A DNA stretch of 15,000 bases, from positions 23,474,446 through 23,489,445 of the forward strand of contig CM022665.1 in the NCBI GenBank assembly GCA_012295275.1, written 5' to 3'. Below, one piece after another: positions 8,620 to 15,000 of the stretch (its first letter is position 1; each line of letters begins with the position of its first letter). The notes beneath the pieces are model-generated. The model worked only from the letters and a program-made list of their open reading frames with translations, was not told the DNA's origin and did not search any database. This stretch comes from Chrysomallon squamiferum (taxonomy: Eukaryota; Mollusca; Gastropoda; Neomphalida; Peltospiridae). A program made the position numbers and the translations under genes.

Positions 8620-9130
8620 CCTTCAGCACTATTTCGATCTGATATTTGAAATCCAGATACTAGCAAAGTAAACGAATTTCAGATTCTATGTTGCTTGAGA
8701 TTAAGCCTGATATCCCCAGTATTATGCACTGCAGTGGCCCACGTCATACAGATTGAAACATGATGGCCAACCCGTTGTTTAACCCTGACCACATACTTTT
8801 ACGACACAACTGGTGACAGGCTGTCGTGTCAGCATTCCCCAATCAACGAAATTCGCTCCGTAGCGACGACACGTTAAAATAAGCCATACATTGTCAGAAA
8901 CTTGTCTCACCAACTCTGCTCTAAATCTGTCAGGGAAACAAACACTGGAGTGTGTACAAGATAACGACTAGGTAGGCGTACAGCCGTGGTGGAGGAACGT
9001 CGCGAGTGATGACACACACGGACGGAAGTTACGTTCACACTCCTCTGTTGTTGTTTTTTTGGCAGGTGCGCCTTTTCAACAAGTTCCGACACCTCGTAAA
9101 GTTCTATTGCTTCCGGAGCGATTATTTTGC
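8620..9130. promoter_or_regulatory. Complex downstream block, possible regulatory DNA
   Basis: About 500 nt with higher GC than its surroundings and no microsatellite. A 61-codon minus-strand frame (8907-9092) has no recognisable motif. Conservation would be the test; on the sequence alone this is a weak candidate. Confidence 0.2.
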
Positions 9131-9480
9131 TTCATTTTAATATTAATAATCAATGAATTATTTCAGAAATTTGCGTAACTGTCTTGACAGATTTCTACTA
9201 GTTATTGCTTTGGCTTCTTCTTCTGCTTGTTAAAAATCGTAATCGTTTTATTTCGATTTTCAAACATTTAAGTTTTAATAGTTTAGTATGAAATAGTTAA
9301 CCTGTCACCAGTTCTGAAAATAAATCAAACTTCTTAAACAAAACCACCAACACCATCAATAACAGAATGACAAAAACAAAATTCTTTGTCCTTACATTAT
9401 CTAATCCCGAACCCCCAAACCTGTTGTTACAATTCTATAGGCGTGACAACTTGCTTGTTCGCCACCAGTGATCACGCACA
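9131..9480. other. AT-rich intergenic sequence, no gene seen
   Basis: Unremarkable sequence; nothing recognised. Confidence 0.5.
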
Positions 9481-9484
9481 CATA

Positions 9485-9598
9485 ATGATATATGTATATG
9501 TATATGTATACATGTATGTGTATGTGTGTGTATATATTTGTGTGTATATGTATGTGTGTGTATGTGTATATGTGTGTGTGTATGTGTGTGAGTGTGAA

Positions 9599-9636
<38 letters not shown>
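9485..9636 (+). repeat. Compound (TG)n/(TA)n microsatellite
   Basis: About 150 nt of purine-pyrimidine alternation built of TG, TATG and TA units, ending in a run of TG then TA. Several overlapping Tyr/Val/Cys-rich frames on both strands come from it and are not genes. Such DNA can adopt Z-form. Confidence 0.95.
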
Positions 9637-9696
9637 ACTGGACTTTTCGAAAATGGCCACAACGTGTCACATTTAACTGAAGTGTTTGATTTTTAC

Positions 9697-10018
9697 ATAA
9701 GATGATAAAAGTAAATCTGTGTGGAAAGCATTACAGGTACTCGATTTACCACCTTAACACCTTAGTGACATTCCAGTCACCATACAAATATTATATTGAC
9801 AGTGTTGTTGACTTCCATACAAGTACCCTTAAGTTGTTTAGTCAATATAACATATTAGTGGAGAGATCACGTACAGTCTGTCATAGCAGACTGGCACTGG
9901 AATGTAACGAAAGTGGAATGAAAGACAAAATAGAAAATAAAGAAATAAAGCAAAAAAACAAAACAAAGAAAGAGAAAATAAAACAACAAAATAAACAAAT
10001 TTATGAATGAGAGGTATG
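9697..10018. other. Intergenic sequence with a weak short inverted repeat
   Basis: A 10-bp exact inverted pair (9791-9800 with 9841-9850) lies in this stretch. A 102-codon open frame here ends in a Lys-rich A-run and has no known domain; I do not call it a gene. Confidence 0.3.
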
Positions 10019-10057
10019 TATATATATATATTTATTTAGATATATTTAGATATATAT

Positions 10058-10181
<124 letters not shown>

Positions 10182-10473
10182 CTACTATCAAATACCAATT
10201 CACTGATACACTTGCTGGCGCTCTAAATTAAGCGAAGCTATTAAAGCAAATGCCTCACCGATATATGATGAATTATCAGTAAAGTAATAATGTTTTCTTA
10301 AATGAATAATTTTAAAATAATTACTGAACAGTTGTTGAGTCCTTGTCGTTTATCTAGGTGCAGTTGTATACTTGTGTTTTATGAAACGTTTTTTGTATCA
10401 GGCAGTCAGTGTTTGACAGACGCGTTTTTCATTTGGTCAATTTGAAAATAATACTGACTAGAGACTAAGGCTG

Positions 10474-10494
10474 TATATATATATATATATATAT
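10474..10494. repeat. (TA)n microsatellite
   Basis: A pure TA run of about 21 nt. Confidence 0.9.
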
Positions 10495-10549
10495 TTCGAT
10501 GAATTTTTTTTTTCTGAATATTTCACTGCTTGTATATGTTATTTTCTGC

Positions 10550-10597
10550 ATGTATATGTGTATGTATGTGTTTGTATTCACACACATACACACACAG
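10550..10597. repeat. TG/CA microsatellite with inverted halves
   Basis: TGTATGTG-type units are followed within about 20 nt by CACACATACACACA, so the two halves could pair as an imperfect hairpin. Confidence 0.6.
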
Positions 10598-10739
10598 TTA
10601 TGAATAAGTGAATTATTCAAATATAGCATAGTCTTATATCGAAAAGCTGAAAGCTGGTAGTACCATTTTGATTTAGTACTGTTGTATTATTTGTATTAAA
10701 TCGAAGTTAAGCTTTGAAAACCTGAATCACTTTGAAAGA

Positions 10740-11215
10740 AAGACTATTTTTTTACAGAGCTGTGTCTGTGGAAGTCAAAGAGTAATTGCCCTTCACGTCC
10801 TATAGTGATGTATAGTCTTTGTTTATTGCATGTTAGTGTCGCATATTAATGGTAATATTTGTTGTTATTGTAATTTGGATGATACGTGCACAGAAAAACA
10901 CTTTTAATCATATGGAAGATGGGGACCGCGGAGACATCGAGGGTGTCTAGGGAGCTACCTGATGTTGTGAACGATGATGCAGTCTTGCATTAGCTCTAGA
11001 TGAAAACGGTAATATGTAATGAGCAGGTTTAACAGTGCAAGACAATATGGCTATTACCGAGATTGGCGGCTCATGGAGAACATCCCAGGGGAGAGAACTG
11101 ATAGGATGAAATCTATACTGCTGTCCACAAAACACGCAATCCCACAGCAGTGATGTGCAAAATAGATTTATAAACAATTAGTGTTAACATGCATGCGAGG
11201 GCAGATTAATAAAGA
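10740..11215. promoter_or_regulatory. Complex downstream block, candidate enhancer
   Basis: About 475 nt without simple repeats, more GC-rich between 10910 and 11120. It includes the core AGATTAATAAAG near 11203. The minus-strand 76-codon frame (10947-11177) shows no family motif. Regulatory function is inferred only. Confidence 0.25.
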
Positions 11216-11233
11216 CTTTTATTCCATTGTTTC

Positions 11234-11234
<1 letters not shown>

Positions 11235-11268
<34 letters not shown>
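11235..11268 (+). repeat. Poly(T) tract, T34
   Basis: A long homopolymer. On the minus strand it would be a poly(A) tail, but no retroposon body was recognised on the expected side (above 11269). Confidence 0.9.
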
Positions 11269-11269
<1 letters not shown>

Positions 11270-11299
11270 TTCCCCACTCCCGTGGTGGTGTAAGATCTT

Positions 11300-11720
11300 T
11301 TTATAGAATTTGTGCTTTAATCATTTGACGTGAATTTTTAAAATTATTGCTGTGGTCATTTATTTAACAAATTATCTGCTAAATTATGATTAAATAATTT
11401 TAGAGAGACAAACAAAAATTAACTGTTTAGGAGCAAAATAATAATAACAATAATAAAATATGTGAAAAGAAAGACTATTTTTATTTTTTGTTATTTTGTT
11501 TTCGAAACAGATAAATAAAAAGAATATTGTTATTGGCTAAAATACACATAACATACTATACAAATACACACACTTCAAAGGCTGAAGAAACACCTTTAAA
11601 AAATTATTTAGAAAAAAACAACAACAACAACCTAACAAAGAAAGAAAGAAAGCAGAAAGAAAATAAGGGAAGAAAAAATTCGGTTAAATATTTTTAACTG
11701 AATTTCTTATTTGCAGTAAT
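11300..11720. other. AT-rich intergenic sequence, no gene seen
   Basis: It contains A-rich and AAAG-type patches (about 11610-11680). Nothing else was recognised. Confidence 0.5.
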
Positions 11721-11722
11721 AT

Positions 11723-11943
11723 TTAAGTGAATGGGACTGTGTATATATAATCAGTCACAATCAAATATATTCACATTTAATGATATTGCATATATATATT
11801 ATATATACACATATTATATATACACAGTCAATATCATTGAATGTGATTATATATATATATATATATATATATGCAATATCATTAAATGTGAATATATTTG
11901 ATTGTGACTGATTATATATACACAGTCAATATCATTGAATGTG

Positions 11944-11981
<38 letters not shown>

Positions 11982-12045
11982 ATATCATTAAATGTGAATA
12001 TATTTGATTGTGACTGATTATATATACACAGTCCCAGTCACTTAA
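11723..12045. mobile_element. MITE-like non-autonomous DNA transposon with 77-nt terminal inverted repeats
   Basis: Arms 11723-11799 and 11969-12045 are reverse complements over 77 nt with a single mismatch (11731 A against a right-arm base whose complement is C). Both ends read TTAAGTGA inward. This fits a TTAA target duplication (piggyBac-like), or a TA duplication with AGTGA termini (Tc1/mariner-like). The inner 170 nt is AT-rich, has no coding capacity, and contains two tandem units that repeat much of the right arm. The element would fold as a long hairpin. The family is unknown; the structure is directly visible. Confidence 0.85.
11823..12026 (+). repeat. Two tandem units (98 and 106 nt) inside the MITE-like element
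   Basis: Unit 1 (11823-11920) and unit 2 (11921-12026) both run from CACAGTCAATATC, through an (AT)n core, to GACTGATTATATATA. They look identical except for the length of the AT core. Each unit carries a copy of the right terminal-repeat sequence starting ATGCAATATC, so the right arm is present twice. Confidence 0.9.
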
Positions 12046-12545
12046 TTAGTCAACCATTTGAAGCACAGTTATGTCCTCAAAATATTTAATGGTCATATCT
12101 GACGTTTCTGTGCAAGACGATATCATTATTTTAGGCAGTTAATTAATGGAGATAGTAAGATTATGATACCCTTTCCAAATTAGGTAGAAGTCAGTACTGA
12201 GATGCGATCTCCAAGCCTAATCAGTAATTATACCGAAGGCTCCATCACTGCACCAAAGATGCTGGTTCATCACTGCCATTATCAGAAATACACGAAAACT
12301 ACATAACATATCCCATCAGCACCAGAGTCTAGAACAAATTAGCTCTTCGTTAAAGACGATGACGCTTCAAACAAACTGCCATTATTGTCAGTGCACGGGT
12401 CGAACTAATTTTTTCTCTTCATTAATTCTAGGCACGGCCGTATCATATTAATTAATTGTTGAAATCATTAGGTTTCGACAGTCGAGAGATTAGCCTATTT
12501 ATCAAAGGCAAATAACCCGCATATTTCCGTCAGGGTTTCATCCTG
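12046..12545. promoter_or_regulatory. Repeat-free block rich in TAAT motifs, candidate enhancer
   Basis: This 500-nt block has no microsatellite and several homeodomain-type sites: TTAATTAA (12139-12146), TAATC (12218-12222), TAATTA (12225-12230) and the overlapping array ATTAATTAATTG (12447-12458). It lies about 5.7-6.2 kb past the Vsx stop. Such clusters are typical of homeobox-gene enhancers, but AT-rich DNA gives these motifs by chance too. Confidence 0.3.
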
Positions 12546-12840
12546 GTGTAATTCCTTTCCGTGTTTTGAAAGATGACATTTGAAGACCAGCGGTCATAGT
12601 CATATTCATTTTACACGTCACGTAGGAAAAAAAAAATAACAGAAAGAAAGAAAGAAAAAAAGAGTTAACATTAATGTGGAAAAAGAAAAGAAAGGAAAAT
12701 TGGTTTTTATTAATTAATATAAAATCTAGAAAATAAAGTGAGAAAAGAGGAAGATTATGGGTATCCTTTTTTTTTGTTATTGTGAATATTGTTTGTATAT
12801 CAAAAAATATATACATTATTCATTAACTGCTCTATTATTT
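12546..12840. other. AT-rich sequence with A/G-rich run, no gene seen
   Basis: A purine-rich run at about 12626-12665 and T-rich patches. The minus-strand Phe-rich frame over it is low-complexity. Confidence 0.5.

Positions 12841-12847
<7 letters not shown>

Positions 12848-12926
<79 letters not shown>
12848..12926. repeat. Strand-switching (AAT)n/(ATT)n microsatellite forming a 35-bp hairpin
   Basis: AAT units up to 12889 are followed by two T and then ATT units from 12892 to 12926. The two halves are exact reverse complements over 35 bp with a 2-nt spacer. Confidence 0.95.
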
Positions 12927-12929
12927 GTT

Positions 12930-13580
12930 AATCGAATCGACATCAAAAAATTCGTTAAAATCATGATTCGGTAAACATTCGCTCGTCTGAACGCTGGAAA
13001 TGTGAATGTAATTTTTGTATATAACACGAAGGAAGCGGCCACTCTCTAATCTAATGCGCTGAGATTTGTACTCAAATACAGAAGTCGCGTGCGTTTTGTT
13101 CCGAGAACAGATGGCTTCCCCGTCGAATTTTACCGAAATCACGGACTGGTTCACGTCCTCTCGGAAACGATAATATAAATATTGACGGAATAATTAGCTG
13201 GTAATAGGGAAATTAGATCTTTTAATAATTGGATTAGCAGAGTTTTTGAACTGGGAACAGTTTAGTATTATTTCATGGAAAATAAAATGTTCCCCCAAAA
13301 ATGTGGGAAAAAAAATGGAAGGATGATTGAGAATCAAATGCATAATCATTATTATATAAAATTAGGTTAGTAATTAAATAATACAAAATTAAAGTTATCT
13401 GGTTTGAAAATGACATTTAAGTTAATGATTGCCGAAAGTAGCTTTTCAAAATTTAGAAAATGTTAAAAATAAAAAATAAATTAATTTATTTCAGTTATGA
13501 TTTGTTTATCTTTAAGTCAAATGTAATGACCAAAGCAAACAAGGAAAATAATGCAAGAAAAGATCATTTTGTTTAAAAAC
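12930..13580. other. Intergenic sequence, no gene seen
   Basis: A more complex part at about 12940-13170 with several CG dinucleotides is followed by A-rich DNA. No coding segment was recognised; the 102-codon minus-strand frame here starts in complex DNA and ends in the AAT repeat. Confidence 0.45.
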
Positions 13581-13587
13581 ACAAAAA

Positions 13588-13624
13588 GCGAGTTCAGTGG
13601 TGAAATGGATCGCAGGTTTGATAC
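13588..13624 (+). repeat. Possible degenerate tRNA-derived SINE fragment
   Basis: GCGAGTTCAGTGG (13588-13600) resembles a pol III A box. GGATCGCAGGTTTGATAC (13607-13624) resembles the B-box end of tRNA-type SINEs, with T in place of the conserved C in GTTCGA. The boxes are closer together than in a tRNA, so a deletion would be needed. This is a weak call. Confidence 0.3.
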
Positions 13625-13726
13625 GTAACTGATTGTGTGTGTTCCTTAAAGCTTTGTTTTCCTTCGATGACTAGTTTATCTCCTGTCCGTGAAGGATACA
13701 ATAGACACCTGTAGTAGAAGCAAGAA

Positions 13727-13757
13727 GTGTGTGTGTGTGTGTCTGTGTGTGTGTGTA
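13727..13757 (+). repeat. (TG)n microsatellite
   Basis: A TG run of about 31 nt with one CTG interruption, followed by TATG-type units. Confidence 0.9.
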
Positions 13758-13759
13758 TG

Positions 13760-14480
13760 CGTATTTATGTATGTATGAGCGCGCGCTTTTCAAACAGTCA
13801 CGTATGATAGAAAATTAATCAGTATAATGTTAAGTTGAATTAACTTAAAAGTCTGATAATGATTTTTTTGTTTTCTTCTCTGTGACCAAAAAGGAATTAA
13901 ACATCGAACTGGTGAGTAGTATGCAAACAGTTGACAATTATTCGTTTTAATCTTCATTTGGGTAGTTCTATGTAGTTTTTACGCTATGAGCCAACTATAT
14001 ATCTTAACAAGAAATCAGCCGAACATGTAAATAATCTCACAAAAATAAACACACATGCTAATGGAAATCATATTATAATAAGAGAATTCATGTACGGAGA
14101 GAGATATCAAAGGAATCGATAAACAAAAAATTGATTCATAATGAAAGTGAATAACATTACCAATAACAATTCAATATTTCTTTTTTACACTTATAAAAAA
14201 AAAGAAAAGAAAGTTAAACAAGAGTTCAAAGTCTAAAATGTAGCTGTTAAATCATCTTCAGTTCATGATATCAAAAACAGCCATATATACATGCCATCAA
14301 TGTTGAAAGAAAAAAACATCAGAAATCTAATTAATAGATTGAGCTTTAAGTCTGGGCTAGTCATAGAATGTGATTCATATACCTGTTTAAGTCCGATTCA
14401 CTAACCACTATTCTGTTAAAGGCTTACAAAAGAAAACCCACCAAACTTTCATTTCACAAATCATTACACCAGAGAAAACG
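13760..14480. other. AT-rich intergenic sequence, no gene seen
   Basis: Ordinary AT-rich DNA with a short A-rich patch near 14196-14215. Nothing recognised. Confidence 0.5.
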
Positions 14481-14499
14481 CCCTGACAAATAGCGGAAA

Positions 14500-15000
14500 A
14501 ACATTACTTGCAGAAATCAGCGTCACAGACACGTGATATTGGTGCTTAATTCCTTTAATCTGTGATCAGTTAATCAACTTATCATCCTCGTCACACTCTC
14601 TATTAAATTGAGTTGATGGCGATTCCAGACACATCCAAGAACAAGGGTAGTCTCACCCAGCAACCAAACCGAAACCATCCCTCGAGACACGTTCCCTGGA
14701 AGCAATTCCATCAGCACCGAAACATGGATAAACGGTTTGGGAAATAGAAACTAACAGCGTCCTCCATTAGAGCTATTAGCCAGCTCCCAGGAGAACGGAC
14801 CAGATTAATTCTAGTTTCGAATTAATTGATTGTTTTCCAAGTGTCACACAAGCGGTCGGAGTTATTTGTCATCTAAATAGCTAATTGTATCGTTACCGTA
14901 CAAACCGAGCCACAGAGGCCTACTTTATGACGTATATTATCAAGTTTAATGAAGACACTAGGATGAGGGAGCGTGTTCGATTGCAAGACACGAATTACTA
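14500..15000. promoter_or_regulatory. Complex block at the window end, candidate enhancer
   Basis: This is the longest stretch of near-balanced composition in the 3' flank, with no simple repeat. It includes AGATTAATTCTAG (about 14812-14824), AATTAATTGATTG (about 14820-14832) and AGCTAATTG (14879-14887), all homeodomain-type cores. A 43-residue open frame (14616-14747) has no recognisable motif. The block continues past the window. Confidence 0.28.

Noticed and set aside
9386-9680. Overlapping Tyr/Val/Cys- and Thr/His-rich frames on both strands
   Set aside because: All are translations of the TG/TA microsatellite.
9702-10010. 102-codon plus-strand open frame
   Set aside because: Ends in a Lys/Asn-rich run from an A-rich tract. 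No domain or supporting signals.
10947-11177. 76-codon minus-strand open frame
   Set aside because: No family motif. The block reads better as non-coding unique DNA.
11235-11300. Minus-strand retroposon with poly(A) tail (T34)
   Set aside because: No recognisable SINE or gene sequence on the side that should carry the body.
14616-14747. 43-residue plus-strand open frame ending near a KRFGK sequence
   Set aside because: Considered as a short peptide precursor, but there is no signal peptide and no repeated cleavage pattern. Likely chance.
14968-14990. B-box-like GTGTTCGATTGC, possible tRNA
   Set aside because: The final conserved C is absent, and no A box or cloverleaf can be drawn.

Overview
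The window is AT-rich (roughly 70% A+T by eye), dense in microsatellites, and has consensus GT/AG introns inside a conserved gene. It is therefore nuclear DNA of an animal. The repeat style (long ATT, TTTA, CT, GTAT and AT tracts), the lophotrochozoan-like protein and a SINE-like remnant fit a mollusc, possibly a cephalopod. That taxonomic guess is inference; no species can be named from the sequence alone.

There is one recognisable gene, on the + strand: the 3' part of a Vsx (Chx10 / ceh-10, visual system homeobox) transcription factor gene. Three coding exons are visible, at 2975-3098, 5464-5644 and 6042-6316. Their joins are phase-consistent. They encode a paired-like homeodomain from residue 5 onward, the family-specific CVC domain, an acidic linker, an OAR-like motif and a short tail ending in TGA. 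The 5' exons with the start codon, the N-terminal region and the promoter lie upstream of the window. Positions 1-2974 are the 3' part of the intron before the first visible exon, and the 3' UTR begins at 6317.

Region by region: 1-2974 is intron with a consensus CRE site, poly(A), TTTA and ATT tracts. Positions 3099-5463 are an intron inside the homeodomain; it opens with (CT)45 and holds a repeat-free block at about 4495-4958. Positions 5645-6041 are a 397-nt intron ending in (AAT)18 almost at the acceptor. Positions 6317 to about 7170 are the putative 3' UTR. From there to 15000 I see no convincing gene. That flank holds long simple repeats ((ATT)n, (GA)59, T34, a 35-bp AAT/ATT hairpin) and a MITE-like element at about 11723-12045 with 77-nt terminal inverted repeats and TTAA at both ends. 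It also has a possible degenerate tRNA-derived SINE fragment near 13588-13624 and several repeat-free blocks with homeodomain-type TAAT motifs that may be cis-regulatory.

No rRNA, intact tRNA, CRISPR array, intact transposase gene or virus-like gene was found. I do not see a wholly new biological system. The items most worth checking are the structured MITE with an internal duplication, the microsatellites abutting Vsx splice sites, and the candidate enhancers around this neural homeobox gene.
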